A stretch of DNA of 64,000 nt from Symsagittifera roscoffensis (GCF_963678635.1 NC_087066.1:3784485-3848484); one strand, 5' to 3'; positions 25,084 to 34,226 are shown, counted from the first letter of the stretch. Notes: generated from the letters alone by a model not told the origin. A program made the numbers and translations.

Positions 25084-25400
25084 CCAACAATATCTCTTCT
25101 AACACCACAACCTCGCTCTCTAATATCCCAACAGATCTCTTCTAACACCAACACCACTCTCTTCTACCACCCCAACCAATCTCTAAAATAATATCTACTC
25201 TCAGTAAAAATATCTCCAATCTCACCCCTAAAATAAATACTGAGTCAAAAGGCAACTTGCTGTAAATTCATACTAACTTCTTTTCTAATAAAATAATTCT
25301 CAGCGAATTTTAGACTTACTTTCTAAGATAGAAAGTAGAAAGGACCCTTTATTCCTAGCAAGCGTTTTGTCCGACGTAAATAGTTTTTGCTAGCGTAATA

Positions 25401-25624
25401 AATTGGTGCGACCAGTGAGGCACACCTTCTAAAAATTCGCAAAAATTGCGAAAGTCTCAAAAAGAGATAAAAAGCAAAAATTCCAATTCTCAAACTGGAG
25501 AATTGTTGAAATTTCTCTTACAAATAAAGAGAAGTAATAAATTTCCAAATCGGAAATTTAAGTTTTCTAAACAAATTTATAAACTTTTCTATCTTTCTTT
25601 TTTAAGTCCTAAACTAAATATAAA
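25401..25624 (+). other. 5' leader (untranslated, packaging region)
   Basis: 224 bp of A-rich sequence between LTR and gag, starting with the PBS. No upstream ORF of note. It presumably carries encapsidation signals, but none can be recognised by eye. Confidence 0.6.
25404..25420 (+). other. Primer binding site
   Basis: TGGTGCGACCAGTGAGG begins three bases after the end of the 5' LTR. TGG complements the CCA end of a tRNA, as expected for minus-strand priming. I do not assign the tRNA. Confidence 0.7.
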
Positions 25625-26443
25625 ATGGCTGATACCCCAATATCCCATCCCAACTTGTCTTTAATGACATTTTCGGGAAACGATCCGAACCAAAATGCTA
25701 CAGCATTTTGGAATTCAGTTGAAAACAAAATTCTTTTCTCATTAGGTCAAAGACCTGCTGATAATGATGCACGACGCAGCTATGATAGCCGACAACGATC
25801 CCTATTCGGATCATTGTTAACTGATACATCTCTTGAATGGTTCAATGATAATGTAACCAATGCTACCACATGGGCACAACTCAAAGATCTCTTCCTAAAC
25901 AGATTCACTGACGGACGAGATCAATTCAAACATAGAATTGATGCTGAAAATGCAGCTCGCCAAGATGGCGAATTAATAAAAAATTACTTCCACAGAATTA
26001 AATCTTCTGTAGATAGAGGATGGCCCGAAAGTATTGATGTAACAGTTCATGTCGATGAAGCTGCTCAAAATGCTGAGAGAACTATACAAACTAGACAAAG
26101 AAGTCAAAAGTATATCGATTTCTCAATTAAGGGACTAAGACCTCTAGCCCTTAAACAAAAAGCTCATGAATACATGATAGAGCATCCAAATGCCAATTGG
26201 GATCAATTCACAAATCATGTAATCACTAAGGATCTAACATTCATTGTTGCTACTGATCCTGCTAATAAGTCAACAACGGATAAAATGACTTCATTAGAAA
26301 CTCAAAATAAAGAACTAACTAAATTGATCAAGAATCAAGAAGTTAGTGCAATCAATGATCAGAATTCATTTCAACGACGTCACCCTGACATCAAGGGAAG
26401 ACCTAATAGTACACGATTCTGCAAAACGAATATTGTAGAATGA
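25625..26443 (+). CDS. gag: Gag, matrix/capsid part
   Basis: 272-codon ORF; the start ATG has a favourable context (AAAATGG). Residues 65-94 hold the retrotransposon Gag signature: aliphatic residues, then L-E-W-F, a tW-x-x-l-k motif and f-x-x-R-F, followed by a charged helix region with NYFHRIK and DRGWP, typical of Ty3/gypsy capsids. It would assemble the particle that packages the RNA in the cytoplasm. The ORF ends at 26443 in the middle of a CCHC zinc knuckle (C-K-T-N then stop), while the rest of the knuckle continues in the next frame. This copy is therefore probably a frameshifted gag rather than a naturally short one; programmed frameshifting is possible, but I see no slippery heptamer. 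Confidence 0.85.
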   Translation: MADTPISHPNLSLMTFSGNDPNQNATAFWNSVENKILFSLGQRPADNDARRSYDSRQRSLFGSLLTDTSLEWFNDNVTNATTWAQLKDLFLNRFTDGRDQFKHRIDAENAARQDGELIKNYFHRIKSSVDRGWPESIDVTVHVDEAAQNAERTIQTRQRSQKYIDFSIKGLRPLALKQKAHEYMIEHPNANWDQFTNHVITKDLTFIVATDPANKSTTDKMTSLETQNKELTKLIKNQEVSAINDQNSFQRRHPDIKGRPNSTRFCKTNIVE

Positions 26444-27024
26444 ATGGACATTCTATATCTAGATGTTCAAAAAAGCAAGTTCAGGACAAAGTAAATAAGT
26501 TGAGAAAAGAGCTCACAACAAAAAATGAACGAAGAGTTTCATTTGAAACTGATTATAAAAGAAATCGAAGACCGAATAACTTCCCTAACCAGAGTAACCC
26601 AAACCCAAGTAATCGGTTTTGGGATAACCAAAACAGAACTACTAACAATTCAAATCCTAGCCAAAATAACTATGGCATTCGCCATAATTATAACTATAAC
26701 GGAAACAATTTCCAAAAGGCTAATGCACAATCGTCTTTCAATAACAAAAGACCCCAAACCTATGATGATAGGTATCCCAGAGAAAACAAATTCAGAGAAA
26801 ATGAACAAGTTGCTAAACAGTTCTACGACCAAGAAAATAGGCAATTCAATAGTAACCTAGAGGTCGACCATATAACACTGGAAGCTATAATAGCAATAAC
26901 AGTCGAGACAATAACGCGATCTCAATCATCAAATTTTAGATCGAATCAAATACAGTCAGAAACTACCCACTGGGTTGAGGAAGAAGTCAATTACTGTGAT
27001 GCTATCACTGATTTCTTTCCTTAA
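26440..27024 (+). CDS. gag: Gag, nucleocapsid part (shifted frame)
   Basis: Continues gag in the -1 frame. It begins in the second half of a zinc knuckle (C-x4-H-x4-C read from about 26432: CRMNGHSISRC) and runs through about 110 residues dominated by Asn, Arg, Gln, Ser and Tyr (many NN and NP pairs), a low-complexity RNA-binding nucleocapsid. A single knuckle is seen. The stop at 27024 overlaps the open pol frame, which is open from 27012, again one frame back, so pol might be expressed by a -1 shift near 27012-27024. Confidence 0.7.
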   Translation: MNGHSISRCSKKQVQDKVNKLRKELTTKNERRVSFETDYKRNRRPNNFPNQSNPNPSNRFWDNQNRTTNNSNPSQNNYGIRHNYNYNGNNFQKANAQSSFNNKRPQTYDDRYPRENKFRENEQVAKQFYDQENRQFNSNLEVDHITLEAIIAITVETITRSQSSNFRSNQIQSETTHWVEEEVNYCDAITDFFP

Positions 27025-27143
27025 AACTATTAAAGTCTCCGAAACCAAGCGATGATAGTAATCCTAAATCAAGGATATATCTTAGCTTATATCATTTCGC
27101 AACCGGAGACAAAAATAATAATAGTGGACTTGAAATTGAGTTC

Positions 27144-27650
27144 ATGATTGATCCAGGATCAACTTGTAGTATCATAAACTACCCAACTTATCAAGAATTG
27201 GAAAAATTAGGTCAAAAAATGACAATTTACCGATCCAAAATTAAAGCAAAGACTTATAATGGATCTGATATACGTATGTTTGGTCATACATCCATCGAAT
27301 CTTGTTTCGACACTGATGGAAAATATCCATCTAACCACAAAGTGTGGATAACTGAAGAAAAGACTGCTAATCTGTTAGGAGTAGACTTTTGTCATCTCTT
27401 CTTAAAAGCTCTCTACTTTGATATCCCCGCAGTTGAGCTCAAATCAAAAGAAGGTGTAATATCATACGGGTTGATGAACAACGATAAAGAATATCCTAAC
27501 GTTTCAAAAATTGTCTCAATTAACTTAAAAGAACCCCTGTTCATTCCAGCACGCTCTACATACTTATACAAACACTTGGCTGAACCAAATTTATACTTCG
27601 AAAAAGGGACTACATTCCTGCCTCACAAAAAACAACCAAAACCGAATTGA
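27144..27650 (+). CDS. pro: Retropepsin-like aspartic protease, pol copy 1
   Basis: The frame is open from 27012 and the first ATG is at 27144, directly before the active site. Motif I-D-P-G-S at residues 2-6 replaces the usual D-T/S-G. The downstream signature A-N-L-L-G-V-D-F (residues about 74-81) matches the family's second conserved block (I/L-L-G-x-D). It would cleave Gag and Pol. The Asp nucleophile is kept, but Pro in the second position of the catalytic triplet is unusual and may impair activity. The frame stops at 27650, while homologous sequence continues in the -1 frame (27647-27838). Confidence 0.75.
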   Translation: MIDPGSTCSIINYPTYQELEKLGQKMTIYRSKIKAKTYNGSDIRMFGHTSIESCFDTDGKYPSNHKVWITEEKTANLLGVDFCHLFLKALYFDIPAVELKSKEGVISYGLMNNDKEYPNVSKIVSINLKEPLFIPARSTYLYKHLAEPNLYFEKGTTFLPHKKQPKPN

Positions 27651-27838
27651 TTTTCATTAATACAGTTTGTACTCAAATTGAGCAAAGCCTACCTATCGTA
27701 ATTGAGAATCAGAAAGATCATCCTGTCACACTAAACAAAAGTGTACTATGCTATGCAGTAACTGATATTCAAGGATACGAGGATAAAATATTTGCTATCC
27801 ACGATTGTGATGAGTTCACAACGAGAATTTTCAAATGA
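27647..27838 (+). pseudogene. Protease-macro connector, shifted frame
   Basis: 63-codon open piece between the protease and the macro domain, in a different frame from both. The old pol remnant at 1-215 reads from this segment into the next without a break, whereas here an extra base near 27830 shifts the frame. The same lesion is present in the second copy at 34414, so it predates the duplication. Confidence 0.7.
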
Positions 27839-30128
27839 AAGTTCAGAATTCGATAGCTGTTTCATGCTGAACACTGTTGTCAATACAACACAGGAAAGCA
27901 ATACTCAATTATCCGGCCCCTGTCTACAATATGTAGACTTCAAAAAAAGGTCCATATTCGAATCGAATATGCCCATTGCCCATACAATCTCTGCAGATAG
28001 AGCAATGAAAAAAGGATTTGCTGAATCGATTAGCAAAAGGTATCCTGAGCTACGACACTTTTGTAACTCAATACATGCTAACATTAACGATATTCTCATC
28101 TTCACTGATCCAAAATCTGGACAAATCATATATAACCTGATTACCAAACAGAGGTACTTTCAGAAACCCACTTACGACGCTATATTCAATACCTTGTCCG
28201 AAATGAAAGATCATGCTATAGCAAATATCATTCGATCTATCGCAATGCCCAAAATTGCTTGTGGCTTAGATAAAATGAATTGGGAAGAAGTTTCCAAAAT
28301 CATTGTCGATGTATTCCAACATTCTGGAATTACTATATTTGTCTATGTTTCAGGACAAGAAATCAAGGACATGCCTGCCCTTGAAGTGTTTGATACAGAG
28401 AATGTATCAGAAATATTTGAACAAATTGGTTCACATATAGTCAAAGTATGCAAAAATGAAAATGAAATAGCAACTGACTTTTCTAATGATGCAAAGAACC
28501 TTTGCAGGCCTCCCTTGAAAGAACAATTTAAAAAGTACCGAAACAAAGAACATAATGATCGGCTAATTGCCTTTCTAGTCAACGAAACGTTTACCCAATA
28601 CTCCTCAATTGATAAGGACAATAGTAGTACTTTGGAAAAAATCGAAACTACTATTAAATTTTTATCTGACTTCGATTTCACCCAAAGTGATATATCGGAT
28701 GATGAATTTGCAGATCTAATTCAAATGCTGATAGAGGATCAAGATGTTTATTCTCATCACAAATATGATATTGGAAAAACAAAACATAAATTCCATATAC
28801 CACTCAAAAAGGACGCAACGTTCAAAAAACAACGACCGAGTAAAATCCCAGTCCATCTAAGAGATAAATTGGACAAGTTAATGGATGAATTAATCCAAGC
28901 AGGCATAGTCAGAGAACTAAATGAAAAAGATGATATGAACTCATGGTTCGTAAATCCAGTCATCATTCTTCCAAAAAAAGACTACGTTAAGTTGGTCTTG
29001 GATGCTAGGTACCTAAACTCAATCACAGATACTAGCAATTGTAGTTGGCCATTAGAACCACTACAAGTTCTCATGACCCGAATAAACGGATCATACTTCA
29101 CAAGTAGTGATCTCTCTTGCGCCTACCATCAAGTACCTGTAACAGATGAGGCCCAGAAAATAACAAGCTTTATTGTAGGAGGTAGACAATATACCTACCA
29201 AGTTCGTTTCTATGGTTTGAAACCTCTTCCAAGATATGCCTTCGGACCCCTCATTAAAGAAAAAAAAGCAATTACTTTCATAGACGACACTCTGTTACAG
29301 AGTCAAAATAAAAATGAAATGTTTGGCACGATTCGAGAATATCATTCTCTTTTGCGGAAGGCCAACTTAAAAGCTGCCCCTGACAAAACCTTTTTCTTCC
29401 TAAGAAAAGTTAAATTTCTAGGCCACGTTGTCTCTAAAGATGGTCTTTCCCCAATCGCTTCTCGAATTGATGACATAAAAAAATTGAAATCCCCTGAATC
29501 AAAAACAGAAGTTCTAGGAGTATTAGGTGTCATGGGATTCTACAGCACATACATCATCAATTTTCATGTGGACGCAAAATGTCTATATGAACTGGCAAAC
29601 AGTAGTGATAAGTTTCAATGGCTACCATGCCATGAAGAAGTTTTTCAAAAACTGAAAGACAAATTCTGTCATGATATTTCAAATGCCATACCTAATGTAA
29701 ACTACCCATTTCACATTCACGCCGACTCCTCAAATGTAGGAACCGGGTGTATACTCATCCAAGACTTTCCTGAAGGGAAAAGAATTGTTTCTGCCAATTC
29801 TAGAGTCTTTGATAAAGCTGAGCAGAAAATGTCTACTCAACATCGTGAATTATGTGGAATAATATCTGCTTTGCAAACCTATGAATTCTACATTATAGGT
29901 TCACCCTTTCCTCTATACCTATATTGCGACCACAGACCTATTCTCTTCTTATGGTCCAGAAAAGGACAACTTTCTCATAGTTTTTTCAAATATCAAGTCG
30001 TATTGACAAAATTCAACAATTTGAAAATAATCTATACCCCAGGTTCAAACCTAGCCTTTCCTGACTTATTGAGCCGAAATGTGCCCATCGCTGATATACA
30101 GAACACAAAACCATTCCAAATGATATAA
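27792..30128 (+). CDS. pol: Pol: macro domain, reverse transcriptase, RNase H (copy 1)
   Basis: 778-codon ORF; the ATG shown is only the first in frame, and the true frame enters at about 27832 from the connector. Domains: macro domain (residues 44-187), spacer, RT (about 340-600) with D440 in S-S-D-L and the F-I-D-D box (496-499), RNase H with D645, E686, D713 and D758, ending in the P-D-L-L-S-R motif typical of Ty3/gypsy. Between the G-L-K-P-L-P motif and the F-I-D-D box the spacing is a few residues shorter than usual and the conserved Gln is not seen, so RT may be damaged. The frame is lost at about 30110. Relative to copy 2 there are four amino-acid differences here. Confidence 0.9.
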   Translation: MLSTIVMSSQREFSNESSEFDSCFMLNTVVNTTQESNTQLSGPCLQYVDFKKRSIFESNMPIAHTISADRAMKKGFAESISKRYPELRHFCNSIHANINDILIFTDPKSGQIIYNLITKQRYFQKPTYDAIFNTLSEMKDHAIANIIRSIAMPKIACGLDKMNWEEVSKIIVDVFQHSGITIFVYVSGQEIKDMPALEVFDTENVSEIFEQIGSHIVKVCKNENEIATDFSNDAKNLCRPPLKEQFKKYRNKEHNDRLIAFLVNETFTQYSSIDKDNSSTLEKIETTIKFLSDFDFTQSDISDDEFADLIQMLIEDQDVYSHHKYDIGKTKHKFHIPLKKDATFKKQRPSKIPVHLRDKLDKLMDELIQAGIVRELNEKDDMNSWFVNPVIILPKKDYVKLVLDARYLNSITDTSNCSWPLEPLQVLMTRINGSYFTSSDLSCAYHQVPVTDEAQKITSFIVGGRQYTYQVRFYGLKPLPRYAFGPLIKEKKAITFIDDTLLQSQNKNEMFGTIREYHSLLRKANLKAAPDKTFFFLRKVKFLGHVVSKDGLSPIASRIDDIKKLKSPESKTEVLGVLGVMGFYSTYIINFHVDAKCLYELANSSDKFQWLPCHEEVFQKLKDKFCHDISNAIPNVNYPFHIHADSSNVGTGCILIQDFPEGKRIVSANSRVFDKAEQKMSTQHRELCGIISALQTYEFYIIGSPFPLYLYCDHRPILFLWSRKGQLSHSFFKYQVVLTKFNNLKIIYTPGSNLAFPDLLSRNVPIADIQNTKPFQMI
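27921..28352 (+). other. Macro domain of the TARG1/OARD1 class within Pol
   Basis: Residues 44-187 of the ORF carry the hallmarks of TARG1 (OARD1/C6orf130)-type macro domains: I-A-H-T-I-S-A-D-R-A-M-x-x-G near the start, L-I-T-K-x-R-Y-x-x-K-P-T-Y in the middle, and the I-A-M-P-K-I-A-C-G-L-D-x-x-x-W block. In human TARG1 the catalytic residues are the Lys of L-I-T-K and the Asp of G-L-D; both are present here (K119 at 28146-28148, D160 at 28269-28271). That family removes ADP-ribose from acidic residues and deacylates O-acyl-ADP-ribose. The domain is also in copy 2 (34497-34928) and, decayed, in the old remnant (about 240-690), so it is a stable part of this lineage. Its role in the element is unknown; countering host ADP-ribosylation is an inference. 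Confidence 0.85.
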
Positions 30129-30866
30129 AGTTCATCCTAGACAATGGAGAACAAATATGTTATTCAGTACTCCACAAAGATGATAACATATTTCAAAACG
30201 ATTGCTATCCAGTCATTGCTCAAGTGCAAGGCGGAAAAAAAGAAATTAATCAACATAAGTGACAGAGGAGACTTCAGCATTGAAGATGCTCCAGAATATT
30301 TTGAAGAATCTTGTAGTGCGATTCAGAATATAACAGATTTCTTCCGATTTGGCAAACAAATTAACCAAATCAAACGACTATCTATACCAGATATGAACGA
30401 TCAAAACATTTATGAAGAAATTCCAGATGAAGTATCTGCACTTGATGATCCTTTGGAAAATTCAGAATGGCTTGACTTATATGAAGGCAATGTCGAGAAG
30501 AACCTTCTCAACGACCTGGTTAAAGCAAAAAATGATTTTGCAACCAAAACAAGATCCTTGAGGTTAATTGAACCCCTAAGTCTCCAATCTGAAGAGAATA
30601 AATCAGATTCTCTTGAACTGATAGCAAAAATGACCGACTTTGCTAAAGAAGCAAATTTAGACGTTGAAACAATTATGCAAGAGCAGTGTAACGATACTGT
30701 AATCATAGATATCAAAAATTGCATAAAGCAAAACGAAAAGCCAGAAAGAAACAAAAAAAATCCTTATCGTGAAGAAAAAGGGTTAAAAGCCTATATCAGG
30801 CAGTTTGAGTTATTATTCATTGAAGACCAAAATGATCTTCTATGTATTAATGAATATAATGAATGA
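30129..30866 (+). pseudogene. RNase H-integrase linker, frameshifted (copy 1)
   Basis: From about 30108 to 30236 the family-like reading (I-P-x-D-I-x-F then a Y-x-V-x-H-x-D-D-N pattern) lies in another frame. After an A7 run at 30236 the frame of ORF 30144-30866 resumes with a long acidic linker (E-D-A-P-E-Y-F..., E-E-I-P-D-E-V). The ATG at 30144 is therefore unlikely to be a real start. An ATGA duplication near 30860, absent from copy 2, ends the frame just before integrase. Confidence 0.7.
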
Positions 30867-31368
30867 TGACTATACTAAGAGTCCAAAAATTTGCTTACCC
30901 ATCTCCCTAGTGCTAAATTGCTTTGAGTTAGCTCATAAGCATCCTCTTAGCGGTCATCACGGCGAAACAAAAACTTTGGAAATAATCAAAAGATATTTCT
31001 ATTGGCCCGGACTCTATAAATGGATCAACATGCTTCTTCATGATTGCCTAGAATGTCAAAAAAATAAACCTAAGCAAAAAGATCTGAATGAAGCTCCATT
31101 ACAACAATGGGGACAATTAGAAACAATTTCAATGAAAACGATCCACATTGATCATAAAGGTCCACTTAGACCATCAAGTCACGGCAAAAACTTTTGCTTA
31201 GTTGTGATAGATGCCTTCTCTAGATATCTTCAAGTATATCCATGCACCCATGCAGACTCTAAGGAAACTATTAAGCTCTTAGAGAAGTACATCACAACAT
31301 TTGGTATTCCGCAACAAATTATTCATGATAATGGAAGTGCATTCATGAGTAATGACTTTGCTCATTGA
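30867..31368 (+). pseudogene. Integrase N-terminal and core part, copy 1, with stop
   Basis: Holds the HHCC zinc-binding finger (H-K-H...G-H-H-G...C-L-E-C) and the first two catalytic Asp residues of the DDE core (H-I-D-H and I-I-H-D-N-G). It is out of frame with the upstream linker because of the 4-bp duplication at about 30860. It ends at a TGA (31366-31368) where copy 2 has TGG (Trp), so this copy of integrase is null. Confidence 0.85.
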
Positions 31369-32748
31369 TCCTCTGAATTGGGAATAACACTGAGGCCAAG
31401 AACTACTTACTCGCCTTGGACTAACGGAAAAGTTGAAGTCCAGAATAAACATTTAACCCAGTACTTTCGACATTTCTTGAGTACCTCAGGCTCAAACTGG
31501 TCTGAATTAACAAATAAATTTGCTTTTGCCCATAACACCGCCATTAATTCAAGTACAGGTTACACTCCATATGAGATTGTCTTTGGCATAAAACCTCAGG
31601 TTCACCTTAGCCTTAAATTAGGCCTCTACCGCGACCAAAACAAAAGATGTACCTCTGAGTTTTGCGCTGGTCTCAAAAATCATGCTCATACCGAGCATAA
31701 GTCAAAAAATGAGACCATAGATAGATTTCTAAAAAATCAAATTTCCGCCGAATTACTAAAAAGGGAAAATGATTTCAAGTTGATTTATAGTAACACCTAT
31801 ACCCATTGCCGCCGCATCACTAATAAGGCCCACATGTTCCGAAATCAATTTAAATTAGGACGGCCTATAAAAGAAGGCACTAAGGTGTTACTAGAAAATA
31901 GATCCAAACCACTATTGAAATCTCAAAAGCTTTTGAATTTGAGATCTAGACCTTACATCGTAATTGAAAAAATCACGGAAGTAACATACGGAATTCAAAA
32001 TGATTTCACTAACGAAAAAAAGATTGTCCACCGCAATCATATTGTTGAATACTTTCCTAAAGAACAACAAATGCCCAAGCTACTACAAGAGTACTCTAGT
32101 GATTTATTTTCAAGTGATTTTTATGATCATATAACAAATCATCAAATCGACTCTTTCAACAAACCTAAACAGGTTGAAAATCTACAATACCAGTTTTGGC
32201 CAGTAGTCAACAATGGTTATCAGCAAATGACTGATCATACCCCTACAAATGAGGATCAAAATAAAACCATTGTTCATGAACACTCATTAGATTCAGGCAG
32301 AGAAACCATGCATCTAAGAACTTTGTTCGATGCGACTGCGATTGACCAGAATCTTAGACCTATTCGAAGTTCAACTCCCTATCCTGCTGATAAAACCCCT
32401 AATCCTTCAACTAGTCAATCTAGTAGTTATGGCCACCGCCGCCTACCTAGCCGCAGTATAAGTCCTAATACTAGTCTCGCAAATGACTTTGGCCGCCGCC
32501 ACCAAAATATAACAACACAATATAATACTCCCCGTCCTCCTGATATCCCTCGTTTATCTGAATCATCAGAAAGCTTTACTGATGGAAAAAATATCCCTCA
32601 TAGCTCTCAGGAAAACTTCTATGAGAACACTCGATCCGCACCTGGATCAATTTCTGAATCCAAAAAACCTAAACGGACAAATCGTCCTACAAACTTTTAT
32701 GGAACTACAATTCCATCTCGTCTAATTGGCAAATTTAAAAAGAAATAA
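31369..32748 (+). pseudogene. Integrase C-terminal part, copy 1
   Basis: Continues in frame after the TGA: rest of the DDE core with the catalytic Glu (N-G-K-V-E), a basic region, and the GPY module in which Gly is replaced by Arg (R-P-Y; copy 2 has G-P-Y). A 230-residue Ser/Pro/Asn-rich tail ends with basic residues. The stop codon overlaps an AATAAA (32744-32749). Confidence 0.8.
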
Positions 32749-32801
32749 AAACACTAAACCATTTATTTGGCCAACATAATATTTTTTTAATTCTTTTTAT
32801 T
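32744..32801. terminator. Convergent poly(A) signals between pol and the antisense gene
   Basis: Plus-strand AATAAA at 32744-32749 overlaps the pol stop. On the minus strand AATAAA occurs at 32767-32762 and 32801-32796, downstream of the antisense gene's stop (32895). The duplicate has the same arrangement (39316-39321 plus; 39373-39368 minus). Confidence 0.5.
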
Positions 32802-32894
32802 GGCCTTTTTCTTTTTTTTCCTTTTTTTACTTTATAAATATTTCGTTTGTAATAAAAACACAAAACGCCAAAAATAACATGTTAACAAATAAAT

Positions 32895-33589
32895 TTAAAA
32901 ATAACTTTTATAAACACAAGATTTAATATCTGTGTACGATTTCACTAGTTTGACTGCCGCCATCTTTTCCAACGAGTTTTCCGCGGCCCTACTCAGGCTC
33001 CTCACTGCAAACTGCAGCGCTGAGTAAGGCCGCCACCAAGCTTGATAGATCTCCTCCAACATAATATCAAGCTCTATTTTTCGTCTAAACTCTGCCTCTG
33101 CCACTGGCTTTTTGAAGAATTCTTCTTGAAACTAAAACAAATTTATATAGTATTTCTATGTTGCCATGCCACTTGAATAAAAAAATTTTTTTTATTACTT
33201 TTAAAATTGGGTGTATTGTAAAACAAACTTACATCCTCCCCAAAGAATAAGGACAAAAAGTCCATTGTTTCTTGCGAAACTACATGGTTTCCACTCCATG
33301 GGCTCCGAAGTTTCTTCGCGAAGCACCTACTTTGTACTGAGCCAAGCTCAAATAGTTCATCGGTTTTCAGGACCGGATACTTGAAGACGTAACTCCGGTC
33401 CATAAATATCATGAATTCCATGGGCGTTAGATTTGCACCCTTCTCGACTAAACCGTCGTAGATTTCCACCCTTCTCTCGACTTCCTTGTCCTCCAGCAAG
33501 GCTTCGTGTTTGAAATCTAACTCATCCCGCAAGTTCAAAAACTTCTCGGGGAAGTCCACCAGATTGTCTTCAGGCTCGATATAACTCAT
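32895..33589 (-). CDS. Antisense two-exon gene of unknown function (copy 1)
   Basis: Exon 1 33589-33233 (119 codons, phase 0), intron 33232-33132 (101 bp; donor GTAAGT, acceptor TTTTAG after a T-rich stretch), exon 2 33131-32895 (78 codons plus stop), giving 197 residues. I chose the spliced model because exon 1 ends exactly at a codon border, the acceptor restores the frame, and the unspliced readthrough turns low-complexity. The product is soluble-looking and charged; exon 1 has E/D/K-rich helices and a P-M-E-F-M-I-F-M-D motif, exon 2 a W-W-R-P-Y-S motif and amphipathic helices. I recognise no family. It sits between pol and env on the opposite strand, so its intron would not be removed from genomic RNA. 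The region upstream of the ATG is cut at 33748 by the duplication junction. Confidence 0.75.
33132..33232 (-). other. Intron of the antisense gene, copy 1
   Basis: 101 bp, AT-rich, 5' GTAAGT and 3' T-rich tract ending in TTTTAG on the minus strand. It contains in-phase sense codons for 29 residues before a stop, so unspliced RNA would give a different C-terminus. Copy 2 has the same intron at 39803-39703. Confidence 0.75.
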
Positions 33590-33748
33590 TTTTTAAGAAA
33601 GCAAATTTTTTTTAAAAATACTGTGATAACAGATGAAGTTTAAACGGAAAGCAAACAAATGATGTTGCTTTTAGTCCTCTCTTATGAAGAGATGTTTTTT
33701 TTTCATTTTCCTCCTCCAATAAGGAAGGGGAATGCAGTTGTTAAAAAT

Positions 33749-34226
33749 CATAAACTACCCAACTTATCAAGAATTGGAAAAATTAGGTCAAAAAATGACA
33801 ATTTACCGATCCAAAATTAAAGCAAAGACTTATAATGGATCTGATATACGTATGTTTGGTCATACATCCATCCAATCTTGTTTCGACACTGATGGAAAAT
33901 ATCCATCTAACCACAAAGTGTGGATAACTGAAGAAAAGACTGCTAATCTGTTAGGAGTAGACTTTTGTCATCTCTTCTTAAAAGCTCTCTACTTTGATAT
34001 CCCCGCAGTTGAGCCCAAATCAAAAGAAGGTGTAATATCATACGGGTTGATGAACAACGATAAAGAATATCCTAACGTTTCAAAAATTGTCTCAATTAAC
34101 TTGAAAGAACCCCTGTTCATTCCACCACGATCTACATACTTATACAAACACTTGGCTGAACCAAATTTATACTTCGAAAAAGGGACTACATTCCTGCCTC
34201 ACAAAAAACAACCAAAACCGAATTGA
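33749..34226 (+). pseudogene. Protease, truncated (copy 2)
   Basis: Starts just after the active-site Asp motif, at I-I-N-Y-P-T-Y, and keeps the L-L-G-V-D-F block. It has no catalytic Asp and no promoter or start of its own. The ATG at 33732 arises from the duplication junction. Confidence 0.85.

Larger units (their letters stand above)
24726..25400 (+). repeat. 5' LTR
   Basis: 675 bp, TG... to ...TAATA, about 98% identical by eye to 44259-44932. U3 holds two palindromic CTCGTAAAATACGA(G) sites at 24927 and 24958 and a TATA box at 25049. The region downstream of the TATA box is rich in CTCTTCTAACACCA-type pyrimidine/A repeats. Confidence 0.95.
27171..33748 (+). repeat. Internal tandem duplication, unit 1
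   Basis: Unit 1 runs from within the protease (ATCATAAAC at 27171) to GTTAAAAAT (33748), about 6,576 bp. It contains the pol remainder and antisense gene copy 1. About 42 differences from unit 2 by eye (roughly 0.6%), including three or four indels. Confidence 0.95.

Noticed and set aside
26525-26860. Plus-strand 111-codon and minus-strand 64-codon ORFs over the nucleocapsid region
   Set aside because: The repetitive N/R-rich codons of gag create long open frames in all phases; no independent signature.
27012-27150. Programmed -1 frameshift from gag to pol
   Set aside because: The frames fit a -1 shift, but I see no convincing slippery heptamer or adjacent pseudoknot, and several other frame breaks are plainly lesions, so I do not call a recoding site.
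30144-30300. A separate gene starting at ATG 30144 (36720 in unit 2)
   Set aside because: The family-like reading of 30108-30236 is in another frame and the ORF's first 30 residues look random; the ATG is a by-product of frameshifts.
28343-30754. Minus-strand ORFs of 60-114 codons within pol (and their duplicates at 34481-37330)
   Set aside because: They mirror the strongly supported RT/RNase H/linker frame and have no family features; treated as shadows.
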